Shown here one piece after another: positions 1 through 13,066 of a DNA stretch of 64,000 nt. A model generated the notes under the pieces. It was not told the DNA's origin. It made no database searches and saw only the letters and a program-made list of their open reading frames with translations. Where the stretch lies: contig WAEK01000004.1 in assembly GCA_011634665.1 (NCBI GenBank), positions 1,723,501 through 1,787,500 on the forward strand, written 5' to 3'. The translations under genes were made by a program, and so were the position numbers. This DNA is from Mortierella sp. BCC40632. Lineage: Eukaryota > Mortierellomycota > Mortierellomycetes > Mortierellales > Mortierellaceae. Every line of letters starts with the position of its first letter. Position 1 is the first letter of the stretch.

Positions 1-2227
1 CTCGTGATTTTTCTTTCGTGCCTGTGCCTCGAGCAGTGCTACGAACCGATCCTTGGTCTTAGTGGTCTGTAGCCTTTTTTCAGCATCGTCGGTCTTGGCA
101 TCTGGATCAGAGAGAAGGTCTGCACCCGTTGTTCCATCCCCATTCTCGGTAGGCCCACTACTTTGCTTTGCCGATGCTTGCTTGGGTCGTCTGTATTCTT
201 CTACGGGCTCAATGACGACTCTATTGAGGACCAATCCAGTTTCTAGAACTCTGGTGATGATCTTTAGAATCTCCTTTTCTTCGTTATCATGCTGGAACGT
301 ATCAATCTCTAATGGTTCGAGGCCAAGCTGGATAGGATTTCCCAAAGTGACATAGGTCGGTGTCAAGTCAGGCTGAACCGGCTGTTCTTGTTCTTCAGGG
401 GCACTTGAAACTGTTGGTGTTGACTGAACCAATCCATCAGTTTCTGAAGCAGAGCACGATAGTAGGTTGTTGTTTTCGGCCGGTTCTTTACTGGAAGAAA
501 CATCTCCTGCTGGGCGAATAAGAGTGTCTGGATGGCTACTGGCATTTCCCTCAGGTTGGTCAGTAGCTACTGAGTGACTAACAGTATCTTTTGCTGGATG
601 GCTAACAACCTTAGTGCCGACTTTGCTGACTTTGGTACCAGTAATTTTCACTTTCTTGGTGGATTGGCTCGGTTGTACACTGTTGATATCGTCTGCTGGA
701 AGGATCGGTCTTAGTGACTTTTTAGTGCCTTTAGTAGGAGGAATGGTTTTGATTTGACCTGCTTCTGGTCGTGGCCGATCGGAAACACTCTTTTTGTGGC
801 CCTTTGTCTTTGGAGGCGGGCATGGAGTGCTCGTTATCTCAACAGGGCTAACAGTTTTTGGAGCCTCTTCCGTTGGCCTTTGGTCAGCGTTAGCAGGAGT
901 TCGAATGGTTGAAAGTGGAGGTACAAGTATCTCTGACAAAACTTCAGATCCCATCCTCGGCTTTTTTTTAGTCCCTGTAGATACGGTACTTTTCTTTGTT
1001 TTTTTGGTGTCCGAGCCTGGGTCCTTCGGAGCGTGGTCAGCATCCGTGGGTGGTCGTTGTCGTTTGATTCCATTGGAATGGGCAGGTAAAGACGGTGGAG
1101 GTTGAGAAGTCGGAGAGTATGCTGTCGGCCCAGGTTCAACCAGAGCCTTCTCTCTCTCGAGTTTCAGTCGTTCGATCGCTGTATCTCTAGCTTGAGTCTC
1201 CTCTGGGGTTAACGCCTCTAGACGTCGACTATCCGAAGCGAGCCATTCATCCCACTCGGGACCCCAGTCATCAAAGTGGATCTTGATCTTGCCATTTTGA
1301 AGACTGACCATGACACCAAAGTACCATTCACCTCCGGTATTCCTTACTTTGACGGGTCTCCCGAATGCATAGCCATGGATATTAGAGTCTTCAGCATTGA
1401 CCTCATTGCCTCCGAGTAGTTTTGAAGCAGTCCTAGTCAGAAATGCGCCTGTGGTCTGAAAGTCGTCCAATTTCTTTGGAGGTGACGGGTTTTTGGGGCT
1501 CTGGATAGCGGGGGCAATTGGACGGAACTTTTGGGGAGTGTTGGTCGAAATCTTTTTCGGTAGCTTCTTGATCGCGGGCACAGTCTGGTCGGAGGCGTGT
1601 TGATCTTCGACTGAGCAGGAAGTAGAGGAGGAGGGAGAGTAATAGAGTTAAGACCGGCAAACTCCTATGAAAGGCAAAAAAAAAAAAAAAAAAAAAAAAT
1701 CGTCCACCTCGCCTTTCTTCTCTCTTCTCTTCTCTTCTTTTAAAGATATATATATAAAGAAATGTCTATCGTCCAGAGCATATTCATTTACCAAGAGTCA
1801 ACTTTGCATGGTCCGCTGAAGGAACTGCATCCTGCTCTTGCGTAGTAGTCACTGATCGGACCGAACTTCTTCGCCCTCTTCCCGAAACCGAGCTGATTAG
1901 ATCTCTACATTCAGCGCAAACTTTGAGCTTCCCAATCTTTAGGATTCGGAGATGAGGCTTCTTGCAGGATTCGCACAAAAGACTCGCCTGGCCATTCTCC
2001 GGGTCTCTCGTGTGGGATTTCGTCGTATTGTCACTGCTCTCTGCGAAATGACGGTCCATGAGCTTCACCTGGACAAGCTCATTCATTTGCAGCTCAGAAT
2101 GGAGACCAGCCAGCGGAGTCGTTGCTGGAGGGAGATTAGGGAGATTATACTTCCTAGGACGGCCCCGGCGTCGGGGAATTGGCTGGGGCATCATATTTGG
2201 TGCTGGGACATGGATTTGAGTGTTCAT
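1..2227 (-). CDS. AT-hook, zinc-ribbon and knotted-Tudor-like chromatin protein (3' end beyond window)
   Basis: Exons 1792-2227 and 1-1610 join across a GTAAAT...CAG intron in matching phase; the reading frame is still open at base 1, so at least 682 residues are visible and the C-terminus is missing. An AT-hook (RRRGRPRKY) lies at residues 19-27. Two CxxC pairs (C85/C88 and C104/C107) form a zinc-ribbon-like element. About residues 223-265 carry a Tudor/MBT-like segment with the W-Y-x-G-V...K-I-x-F-D-x-W...DEW pattern seen in PHF20- and RBBP1-type Tudor domains. The rest is a Lys/Pro/Ser/Thr-rich linker. AT-hooks bind AT-rich DNA and Tudor domains often read methyl-lysine, so a nuclear chromatin role is inferred. 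I do not know a named fungal orthologue. The start was chosen as the ATG at 2227, upstream of the AT-hook. Confidence 0.72.
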
Positions 2228-3563
2228 GTTTGGGAGTCATGCACATGCTCTAAGATGGTCGTCGATTCTTTCTTTTTTGTTGTTGCCATGAAGAACAACA
2301 AAGAAACAGTCAGGATGGGAGGAGGAGGGGAGGGGGGGGGGGGGGGGATGAGAGTGTTTGGATTTTTCACACGCTGCAGACAGACAGACAGACAGACAGA
2401 CCGTACTCACTTTCTCACCCGCATGTCTAGTGTGTAAGTAGAAAAAATGTCAACCTCGTCCTTCATCACTTCAACGACTCTACTAACCCATGATAGAATA
2501 GGGATAGGGATGAGCAGTCCTTTCTTTTTCTCTATTTCACTTTCACTCTCTCTCTTTCTATCTCTTTCTATATCTCTCTCTTTCTATATCTCTCTCTTTC
2601 TATCTCTCTCTCTCTCTCTCCTCTCTCTTGCTCCTTCTCGCTTTCGTATCTCTCTCGTCTCGTTTTCGCTTGCCTTTCACAGAAGAAAAGCCCTTCTAGC
2701 TGTGCTGTCGGGGTCTACTTTTTTATCCTCGCCTAGAAGCCTAAGATATCTAGTAAAAGACACAGTTTCTCCTCTTTCAGAGCAGGGCATGGCAGAGGTG
2801 GCGGCTTCAACTTCCATTTTCGATCACTGGATCCCGCATGAAGGTTACACCGCGCGGGTGCCTAGAGGCCAATTTTTTTTTTTTTTTTTTTTTTTTTTTC
2901 AATATCTCACGTGGCATTCACCACAGGAAAAAAAATGAATCAAAAGGATTCAAAAGGATGCGCTGGTCTTATTGACACAACTGCAGTATCGATGTCTTGA
3001 GAAGGATAACGATCACTTCTATGACCGCTGTCAAGAGAACATACTCTTCCAAAGTCTAGGCAGTGAGCGGTACTAAAAGTCGTTTTTAGCAGCTACTCAG
3101 ATGGACCCTGCAAACTCAAATGCCCATTGGGTCAACCATTAGCGTTCTTTTTTAGGTGTCTTTGGTAGTTCTTTATGCCGAAGGAATTTACTACTGGACC
3201 TCCATCGGATGATAGTGTATCACCTGTCTAAGGAATCTAACCTATACGAAAAAAGAGTCTTCTCAAGCGATTGTTGGATATCTCCTTCAGAAAAAAAAAA
3301 AAAAAACCAAGGTCCAACAACTGGGAAACAAGTAGGTGGTCCTTGCAAAATCCCCCCTCCCCAGAAGATCTGATGCAAGTCGCATGAATGAAAACCAGAC
3401 TTCAAATCATTTTTGAGGTATTATTTCTGTGTTGAATGTGCTTTCGAGCTTTTTTTTTTTAATATCTCTTTTCTATATTGACCACAACAACAGCAAAATG
3501 AGAGAAAGAGTGATAAAAGTCGGGGGAGGAGAAAAAAGGGGGAGGAGAGGGGGGTTTGTTCTT
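2228..3563. other. Intergenic, low complexity
   Basis: No supportable gene. It contains a G-run (about 2328-2347), six CAGA units (2377-2400), a CT/TCTA-rich tract (about 2520-2650) and a poly-T tract (about 2872-2900). It lies between the upstream side of the Tudor gene and the 3' end of URB2, both on the minus strand. Confidence 0.7.
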
Positions 3564-6500
3564 CTACCGTCCAGTGTACTTGTGATATTTCAAATAATCC
3601 GCATAAAGTCCCTTGAGCAACATCTTGCCCGTATTGTCCAGTCCCGCCATCATTACCTGTCTCTCCCAATCACTACACAGATTCAAGAGTGAGTAAAGTC
3701 CTGGCAAGAGTGCTGTACGAAGACTCTGTTGATGAATCGACGCCACCACAGACGACTGAATCGTAAAATACTCCATCAGAATATAGGGCACATGCTTTCC
3801 AAATGCCTTGGACGCATCCGTCAAGATCGGTGTAGATCCACTAGAGGCTGAAACTGTACCGCCCCCATTTGGTTGACTCGAACTAGTACCATGGTTTCCA
3901 AGAGGACTGATACCCTTGGAACCTAATGCCGTCAACAATCGAGCAAAGTTCTCGGCACACTCAACTGGAAGAGGTTCACCCACCATGCCTGAAGGTGTTG
4001 ACTGAGTAGATCCAACAGAGTCCCGACGGGTCGGTTGCAAACTACCCGCCGACAAGAGCATGAACGGACTCTTGAGCAAGTTTTCCACACCCTGCTGGCG
4101 CTTGGCAATCGAAGCATGCAATGACTTGAATCCATGAAAGATTCCTTGAACGATCGATGTAAACACTGGGATCAGGGTCGTCAATTCTTCTTGACGGAAA
4201 CGCGCCATGTTGTTCAAGACATGGTACACAGCCGTGAAGATCCTGGAGGTATCCTGAATCGAAAGTCGGTCACAGGACTCGGTCGTTGTCAACTGGCGTG
4301 ATAGCAATGGAGTCGAAGGAGACATGAGCGTATTGATTGCCTCAAGGGCCAAACCTAACTCCCAAGGTCGAAGGTCAAAGCTTTCTGCACAAAGGCCAGA
4401 AATGATATCCAATCCTCCAACGACTACATCCACACATGATGAAGACCCAATCATTTGGGTCAGTCTTGTAAGCAACCTTGAGAGCTGGCGACGGATTTGA
4501 CGTCTGTGGACTATGTTCGTAAAAAGTAAAAATAAAATAAAAATACCCCCATTCAAAGCATGTCAGTAAAGTGCTTGACTCGACTCTGTTTCATCATACC
4601 AGATTACTCGCCCATTGTCATACATACCATGACGAGAATTCAAAAAGGTCAGGCCAAGATAACGAACAAGCACCAATTCCTTTGGACTGTTAGTGGCAAG
4701 AAGTCGCTCTGGATCAAGCAACCATTGAAGCGTCCGTTCAAATTGCTCTTCAGAAAAGTTTCCGAGCATAGTGGCGTAAGCTTCTTTCAACCTAGTAGAC
4801 TCCGCCTCCTCTTGCTTTAATCCTGCCACTTCCATGACTAAATCAAGCAGTTCGGTCAAAGGTGCATCGGATGCCTCAGATTGACTCCACGATGGTAGAA
4901 GCGTCCAGTGTTCACATGAATAGCTGGTCAAAAGCGTAATCAAATGGAGCAGACTGGCGTCACGGGGTCCACTCTCGGAATCATTCTTGTTCTCAAGTGA
5001 CTGCAGCAAGGACTTAGTAAGCCCAAAGAGTTCAGGCATGAGCTTGAGACACTGCATTTGCTTTTCCTTGTTTCGTTGGCGATAGTACAGAATGATCACG
5101 CTGTAAAGCTCAAAGTGATCTGAACACTGGAGTGCAGCTTCAACCGCCTTCTCTGTTTGACCTTTGCTCATGGAAGAAAGAACTGACTGGATCCTCCGGG
5201 TGGTTTCAGCACGCACCGTATCAAACAATGACTCCATCTCCTTGCAAAGGTGGTCAAACTTAACATCCATGGCTGGCACTGTCTTCTGCTTTGATTGCTG
5301 ACGTGCCAGTTGCTCTACCGACTGGAGCATTGCCTGGCAGACGCGAGAGAGAAGGACTGTTTCTGTCTTGGCCTGACTAAGATGACCATCCAACGAAGCA
5401 TTGCAGTTCTTGAGCGACGACTTTGCCCAAGCCATGACTGTTTTGAGTACTGCCTCCAGGTGCTCCTGTGCTGTCAGGTAATGAACAGAGTTTTGTGTTT
5501 GAACCATATAGAACCTAGAAAATGACCACCATGTCCCAAAAAAGGGGGGTGGGGGTGGGATTAGTTTCTCGTTTTGTGCCTTCACCCAATAGAAAGCCAA
5601 GGTCCAGCGGATCATGTACTTGTCCCCTTACTTTACGGCATGCTCGGCCATGGAAGAAGTCGTCTCCAGCAAGGCTCGAACATAGACATCATCGCTTTCG
5701 GTCCTGGAGGTATTCTTACAGCACCAAGCAGAATAGCCCACTACATCCAAGAGAATCGAAGGGTCGTGGAACTATTTGGGGAAAAAACATGTCCCACTAT
5801 TAGCATGCCATGGCACTTTTACTGTGCAGCATCAAAAACAGGGGTATTCATCCGAGACTCACCATCACACCAGCATCCTTTCTCCACTTCATGATCGTAG
5901 TCGACACGCGACGTCCGAGGAGTAGGCATTTGACTTCTGTTGATCCAGAAGTCAAATACTTCCGAATATAATAGTCCAACACAAACATGGTCGTCAAAAT
6001 GACATTCCTCTCCAGTCGCTCAAAGTATTCCAAAGGCAACAGATGAATCACCGACAATAGAGCAAGAAGCTGCTCTACATAGTTCCCTGAGAGATCGGTC
6101 TTGGACTTTGATTTTGTTGTCGAGGGCTTTTGGCGAATGATATCTGAAAGTTCCTTGAGAACATCCGAGTGAGTCGTTTTTGATTCGTTGGCACCCGATT
6201 CCGTAAAAGACAGGATCGCCTTGGCAAGTTTCTTTTCCAATGGCGTCTCGCTCATTTTCTGGATAATACAGCCAATTCCATGGATAATCTTTTGAGAGAA
6301 AATCGGCCTAAAGTTGGGCACCTCATAAAAATTGGCTGAACGAAGTAAAGTCAGGTTGAGGGAACCGATAGAAATATCATTCGAAAAGGTGGTTGAGGGG
6401 ATTTCGGTTGGTGATTGGAATTGGTTGGTAATGATCTCTGCAATAAGCTCCATGTCCTTGGGTGAGCCAAATCGACAAACAATATCCAGCCAGTCATTCG

Positions 6501-9144
6501 CTTGAATCTGCCAACTGGCGACCAAGAATGCTTCTCCTTGGACTGACTTTAATTCACCATTCCATACTGCCTTGTTCGAGAGTTGACCAGCTCGAAGTTG
6601 CTCCAATCGGGAGAGTTCCATCGTGAAGCGAACTAGATCCTTGAGGCGCTGCGTCAGGGACTCGTCCAATGTGCAAGAGTACATGGTCATATGAACATGT
6701 TGGAGGAGAACTTGGTTCACAACCAGAGCTGTGGCATCATCCACCTGTGAAAGACCCTCGATCAACTTGACGATTCTCGCTACATCCTCCAGAGTCAATC
6801 CAGTAGACCAGTACTGCGTCGAGACTCTGCACAGAGCATAGTGAAGTCGAAGGGCAGGCAAAAGCTGTTGCCTTTGAAGCTGCATCGTCAATTGGCCGTT
6901 CGAGTTTAGGCTATAGGCCCTCTCGAGAGCCGGTTTCGTATAACCATTGTAGAGTGTATGAAAGGTTTCGTTCAACTGTTTTTCCTGTGTGGTTGCGATT
7001 CGGAGACCCTTCAAAAAATGGATGAAAATGCTAACGACCAACTCTGTTGATGGAAGCTCGGGCGCCTGAATATCCTCCTTCTTGGAGCGTTTCGAGTTGA
7101 GCTTTCGCTTCTTGACACTACTCTGGTCGCCACGATCCTGGTCACTGTTGGATGAATCGCCTCCGAGTTCCAAAAGTTCAGTCAAAAACATGTCCAGAAT
7201 GCTTGGTGTCTGAGGTTGTGGGAGAAAGTTTCGAACACTTGTGCGGATTCTGTAAGAGAGCTTAAGTAGGTCAGTAAAAAAAGTCTCTGAATGATTCTCC
7301 AAGGGAATCTCTCCTTCCACTCGGGCCATTTCGTTGACTTACAGATCCAAGAATATCCTCGAGAAAATTGGGCTGGAGGTTAGTTGATCAGTTGTGGTCG
7401 AATACTTGCGGAGTGCCTTAAGCAAAGATCCCAAGAAGGGTTTGAGTTCACTGGATCGACTGTAGATTTCGAGCAGAGTTTGAGCCAACTCCAAGGCCGC
7501 TGCCTTTGCTCCCTCCAGAGGGGTGAGGAGTATAGGCCATAGACTATCCAAATGTGGCTTTATCAATCGATCATCCAGTCTTGCCAAGACAATCACTCCA
7601 TTCAAGGATACCCTTTCAAGCTCATCGTCAGAGCGATCTTTTGCAGCAGAGAGACAAGAATGAATGCTTCCGAAAGAAGTAGCCATAAACACAAACTGAT
7701 CTCCATCCTGGTTATTGCTAGGTTGGTACATGTTCAAGTCGAGAAGGGCTGACAATAGGTTGTTGTGAGACTCCATGACTTTGCAGAGATGAGCGATGGA
7801 GGACGCCTTGGCAGCCTTGGAAAGGCTTGGGAGTTGCTTTCTGGAGAGAGAATAGATGATCTTGAAGAACGAAAACTCGGTCTCCTTGGCATTGTCCGTC
7901 CCTTTGTGTGATCCAGTATTCGCCAAGCTCCGTTGCTTCTTCCTGCATTCCTCCACGTAGTAAGTAAGAAGCATAGGCAGTATATCAAGGACTAGTTGGG
8001 AAAATAATGAAGGTCAAAAATCAGCTCATAAATCCAGAGATAGTCCATATAGTTGTAGACTGTATTATCGAATAAAGATCCTTACCGGCATCCCTGTGGT
8101 CTGATTGAACGAGTGTCGAGATTTGTTCAAAGAGCTGTTTTTGATAACTCTGAACTTCTTTTTCTTCGCCAGCAATATATCCTGCGGTGTATTCTTGCAG
8201 GTGCTCCTTGTGGAACAATCCTAGCCTCAATATCATTCCCATCGCCTCCAGACAACCTTTTACCGTGGCATTGGGTAGTTGACGGAGGGTAAAGTGTGCT
8301 CCAACCAATGCCTCAAACATCTTGCCAGTAATCAATGTAAAGACCTTTCTCTGGTTGGGCTGAGCGGCGATAAGTCGTTTGAACCGATCAAGAATTGAGT
8401 TGGCGAATCGAATAAAAATCAAGTGACTGTCCTTGTTATCGAGCCATGTTGATTCATTCATGGCAGCAAGGGTCTCGAGGGTAGCCTGAGCAAGAGGAGA
8501 GTATTGTTCAAGGGTTGGCTGGAACCACTCTGCATAGGCTTGTCCACATAGAAGATCAAAGCTGACTGAGGTAGTTTCCAACAAGCTGACGAATTCTGAG
8601 TCTGAAGATTTCTTTGTTGAAGTTGTCGAAAGGCGACATGATTGCTCCTGGACGATGGCTGTGAAAATAGGAATAACAGAGAGTCGGAGGAAAATACTGG
8701 ATGCCTGGCGATCAGAGGATGAGCCGCCTACCCGAATGGGTTTCCGTTTCTGAGGGGTGGCAAAGGATCCGCGGCTTTGTGATCCACTGTTGCCGTGTGC
8801 AATGTCACCAAGGATATCTCTCAATAGCTTCCAGTAGTCTAGATCCAAAATAACATTCCTGTGAAGGCGTATCCTCGGTTAGATGTCAGTCGTGTGATAG
8901 TGATGTAAAAGTCAGCAGCGATCAGTAGAGCTCCCTACGGTGTTTTATCCTTGGCGTTTTTGGGTCCAGTGGTCGACTTGACTAGGGCGTTACACAGCCA
9001 GTCTAGAATGAATTCTTGTTTGTGAGGAAACACCACCTCATTCTCCCATGCTTGTCGAGCCAGTCGAATCTTTTCAGCAGGAGGCGTCTGAATTCCTTTG
9101 AGTGCTTTGGCAAAAAGCTCAGACGAGCCTTGATTCGACTCCAT
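3564..9144 (-). CDS. URB2: Urb2/Npa2-type nucleolar pre-ribosome (27S pre-rRNA processing) protein
   Basis: Seven exons on the minus strand: 8939-9144, 8086-8858, 7343-7991, 5863-7249, 5632-5771, 4628-5514 and 3564-4510. All splice phases agree and the coding length is 4989 nt (1662 aa). The last ~220 residues match the Urb2/Npa2 C-terminal domain pattern: helical, a leucine-rich 'GLYSLLNLC' stretch, then L-Y-x-D-Y-x-K-Y-H-K near the end. The rest is an alpha-solenoid-like helical protein with a short basic tract at about residue 570. In yeast, Urb2 acts in the nucleolus with Urb1 and others in early 60S assembly. The first in-frame ATG is at 9144; the frame stays open upstream to 9222 but without an ATG. 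The 140-nt exon at 5632-5771 is too short to show up as an ORF and was found by phase matching. The start lies 233 bp from the divergent JHD1 start. Confidence 0.85.
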
Positions 9145-9330
9145 CACGCTTTGACTTTGTTTTGCCCGAGGGATCTTGACTAGCTTAGCCAAAGGGCGAT
9201 TGGTGAACAAAAAGGGTGGCAAAAAAAAAAAAAAAAAAAAAGTGGTGGCTTCGAATATGGTTCAATGTCCACAGTTCGTTGCCACGAAACAAGGGTCGAT
9301 CAGTCCTCTCCTCTCCTTCTCCCTTCCTCT

Positions 9331-9365
<35 letters not shown>

Positions 9366-9377
9366 CTCCACACTCTC
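9145..9377. promoter_or_regulatory. Shared divergent promoter of URB2 and JHD1
   Basis: Only 233 bp separate the two start codons on opposite strands. The interval holds an A-tract (about 9220-9241) and a T-tract of roughly 30 (about 9333-9362). Such poly(dA:dT) tracts exclude nucleosomes in fungal promoters, so a bidirectional promoter is a reasonable inference. No TATA box was seen. Confidence 0.55.
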
Positions 9378-12300
9378 ATGTCCATCATGACTGAAGTAAG
9401 CTTCTGCCTAGTTGTCCTCTGATGGCCAGAGGAGCCACCTGTGAATGGGCCCATTTACATCGAATCCATCTCTTTTATTCATATCTAATAAAAAGGATCA
9501 AGAACAATGCCGCTTGTGTCCACAAAACAAAGAGCCTGCCATCGGGACATGGATTTGTTGTGATGTTTGCGAGACTTGGTATCATGTCCAATGCCTAAGA
9601 ATGCCCATTGAAGAATTCGAGGCAATCGATAGCTACCATTGTCCAGACTGTATTGCTGTTGCTGGACCGAGTACCCGTAAGTCATTGGCTACCACTTTTG
9701 AATCTTGTTGGAACAAAAGGAATCTTTCTTTTCTTCCTCCAATGAAAAAACAAAAAGAGTGGTCCCCAAAACACTCATGTGTGCCCACCTTGCCATTTTT
9801 TCTTCTTCCTAGTACTCCGAAAATCCTCACGCAAACTAGGCAAAATCAATTATGCGGATTTGGTCAACGGAGTGGTGAGCCACCAGGGCAAGTGGAGAGC
9901 TCTACTGGACTCGCATCAGTTTCTTCCCGACAACTTTGAAAGGATCACAGGAAAGGATCTCACCCTCGACTGGCTCCGGTCCACAAAGTTCAAATCCCCA
10001 GTCATTGTCGAGCAGGATGAGACCAACTGCGACAACAGCAGTGGTGTAGGACTCGACATGAAGATGCCCTTGGACACACTCACAGTAGACGACGTTCGAG
10101 ATGCTGTTGGGGCCGATACACCTGTGGAAGTCATTGATGTAGCAACTCAGTCTGAACTGGCCAACTGGGATATGGGAGCATGGGCCAACTACTTCAAAAC
10201 AGAACCAAAGGACCGAGTTTACAATGTCATTAGTCTTGAGATCTCTGGAACACCCCTGGCGGATCAAATTCGTAGGCCAAGAGTCGTCCGGTACGATCAC
10301 GAAGTCTCTATTTTATGCCACGTATGGAGTCTCCAGGAGCTTGTTTATCTCGCCCAGACTTTACTGACCCACTTTTATATTTATCTCCCTCTGGGACTGG
10401 TCAATAGAGAGTTGGATTGGATAGAAAATTTCTGGCCCGAATCGCTGAAAGGAACAGAGTTTCCAAAGGTCCAGCTTTATTGTCTGATGAGCGTCAAGGA
10501 CTCTTTTACTGACTTGTAAGTTGGCTCTATGTTGTCCCTTTCGTGTACCTCTTTACAAACATGGTGGACCATTCTATTGACATTTTTCCTTTGAGGTCGG
10601 GTTTTCTATTAGTCATATTGATTTCGCTGGATCATCTGTAAGTCAAGTTCGATCTAACAAGTTAGAGAATGAGGAAAGAAGGGGGGAAACAGCATCTGCG
10701 CAGCAAATACAATCATACTAATATCACCTCTTCTATGGCTTGCTATCATTTGGTACCTGCGCGATAGGTGTTTTATCATATCCTTTCAGGAGCAAAGACG
10801 TTCTATTTCGTGGAACCAACACCTACGCACCTGCGCAAATATGCTAAATGGTCATCTTCAGCGGATCAATCTACAACCTTCTTTGCAGATGAGGTGGCAG
10901 GGAAGTGTTTTAGGGTAGACCTCAAGCAAGGAGACACTATGTGAGCTGGCATGCCATCCACGACTGACTGACTTGGACACGGTCAATATTTTGATTCGGC
11001 GTACTTGGATTGACACATCTGATTTACAATCCTATTTGATTATCCAATATTAGGTTAATTCCGGCGGGCTGGATTCATGCTGTTTATACTCCCAAATCCT
11101 CAGTGGTCATTGGGGGCAACTTTATCCATTCTTTGCACATTCCAATGCAATATCGTGTCGCGGATATTGAGGTCGAGACAAACGTTTCCCCGAAATTCCG
11201 CTTTCCATTCTTTGAGAAACTGAATTGGTTTGTTGCTATTGGTAGTTTACAGCGTGGTCAAGGTATGTTATCTGATCTCCAGTTTTCTCTAGCGTCGCTC
11301 TATCTGGAATGGACGAATCAGGACTCACAATGTCACTCTATTGGCCCATCTTTTGTTGTTGTTTAAAACAGCTTATCTTTCCACACTCTCGACTACGGAA
11401 CTTCGTGGACTCTTGGTTCTCACAGTTCACCTCTCGAGCCGTCAAAAGAGCTTAAAGATGGATCCACCCCACAGACCACCCAAGGACGAACGACATTTGA
11501 TTCGAGCTAGTATTCCAACAGAGGCGACAAGCTTTACTCCAGATGGTCCCATTGGACTGCTACGAGAACTCAACGGATCGATTTGTTCCGAACTCGGATC
11601 CCGAAAGGAAGTATTTGAACCAGCTTTGAGGCTTCCTACCAAGGCAGAAGAGAGTGAACTTGGAAAAAAGAACCCGACTCTCAAACTTCGATTTAAACTA
11701 AACTCGACAGCGTCTTCATCTTATTCAGAGGATGAGGAGCCTATTCGGGTCGAGATCCCAACGGCCATGGCGACGATGACGACGACTCCCAAACTCAAGC
11801 TAAAGATCTCGACAAAGGGAAAACACAATAGCAGTACAGGAAGAGAATCAGAAAGAATCGATAAGCCAACCTCGGATGAAGAATGGAATCTGGACGATGA
11901 AGGATTTGATGAAACCAAAGATGATGGCGATGATGACCACTACGATATCGACGACGATGAAGAAGACGACGACGATCTTGTGGATGATGGCGAGCTGGAT
12001 CTTTCGTCCGACTCGGAGTACGATGAGGCGGTCACTAACAAGAAAGGAAGCTCTCGGAAAAAGATGACTTCAAGTGAAAGGTCTACTTCAATGACCACAA
12101 CCACAATCACAACCACAACCACAACCGGAGGGTCACCCAAGGTAGTACACCCACCTTCACAGGCTGTCCAACGAAAAAGACTCTCTTCGTCCATCTCCGA
12201 GACGGTCTACTTTGATGAAGATGGAGATAGTCCACGATCGGATTCATTCCGACCAGGCACGAGCGAGGATGATACGGAAGATGTGGCACTCGGTCTTTCC

Positions 12301-12492
12301 AAGAAGAGAAAGATTGGAACTGCTGCTCCTGTTGGAGCAGGATTTCCAAAGATCCGATCTTTGGGAGGGCTCGCACCTTCATTACCACTCACTATGACCT
12401 CGACCCCATCGAGAAAGAAGCCAGCCAGCAAGGCGACGACAGGCAGTACAGCCAAGGACAGGATCAAAAACTTGTTATTGAAGCGACGTTAA
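9378..12492 (+). CDS. JHD1: PHD finger-JmjC histone demethylase (JHD1/KDM2 type)
   Basis: Eight exons: 9378-9395, 9496-9676, 9813-10290, 10408-10515, 10613-10637, 10768-10940, 11054-11262 and 11372-12492. They give 2313 nt, 770 aa, and all phases agree. Residues ~10-60 form a PHD finger (C4HC3, with 'CDVCETWYHVQC'). A JHD1-type JmjC domain follows, with Fe(II) ligands H263 and D265 in the 25-nt exon, 2-oxoglutarate lysine K280 ('GAKTFYF') and H336 ('WIHAVYTP'). The C-terminal ~370 residues are disordered with an Asp-rich tract near residue 590. The family removes methyl groups from histone H3K36 with O2 and 2-oxoglutarate. The first intron ends in AAAAAG without a pyrimidine tract; starting instead at the ATG at 9445 also stays in frame (781 aa), so the N-terminus is uncertain. 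Confidence 0.9.
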
Positions 12493-12641
12493 AAGATTGC
12501 ATACTTGTGATTTTTTTTTTTTCTTCAAATATATATTTCTGAGGACTGATCGGGTTGAAGATATTCAGCGTGAGGTTTGTATCTTTAGCTGGGAGGGTGG
12601 GAAGTGAGGAGGAAAAATTCTCATCATCATTGCGCCGTTGC

Positions 12642-12726
<85 letters not shown>

Positions 12727-13066
12727 TTTCTTCTCTTCTCCAAAAGGAGTGTGAGAGAGAGAGAAAGAAAACAATTGAAGAAAAAAAAATTCTGGCAATA
12801 ATAAATTTTTTTTAATGGAACCAGGAACAAGAGCTCCCCAAACATTGGATCAACAACAATAACAACAAAAAAAAAAAAAAAAAAAAAATGCAAGAGGGTG
12901 ACGAGGGCAAGCAAATAGTTTTGCTCATCCTGTCAAACTATTATACAAAGCATGGAGGATATTAAAGGATATCTCTGTCATTTTTCTTTTTCTTTTTCTT
13001 TTTTTTTTTTCTTGGATCAAACAAGTTTGGAGGGGGGAGCCAGAGCAGAGAGAGAAAAACCCCCGT
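12493..13066. repeat. Intergenic microsatellite cluster
   Basis: Convergent intergenic space between JHD1 and the SPT23/MGA2-like gene. It has a poly-A run (about 12645-12672), twelve GACA units (12677-12724) and a second poly-A run (about 12867-12888). Apparent ORFs through it are translations of these repeats. Confidence 0.85.

Noticed and set aside
9145..9222. N-terminal extension of URB2 to 9222
   Set aside because: The frame is open but begins with TTG next to a poly-A/T tract, and no ATG occurs upstream of 9144.
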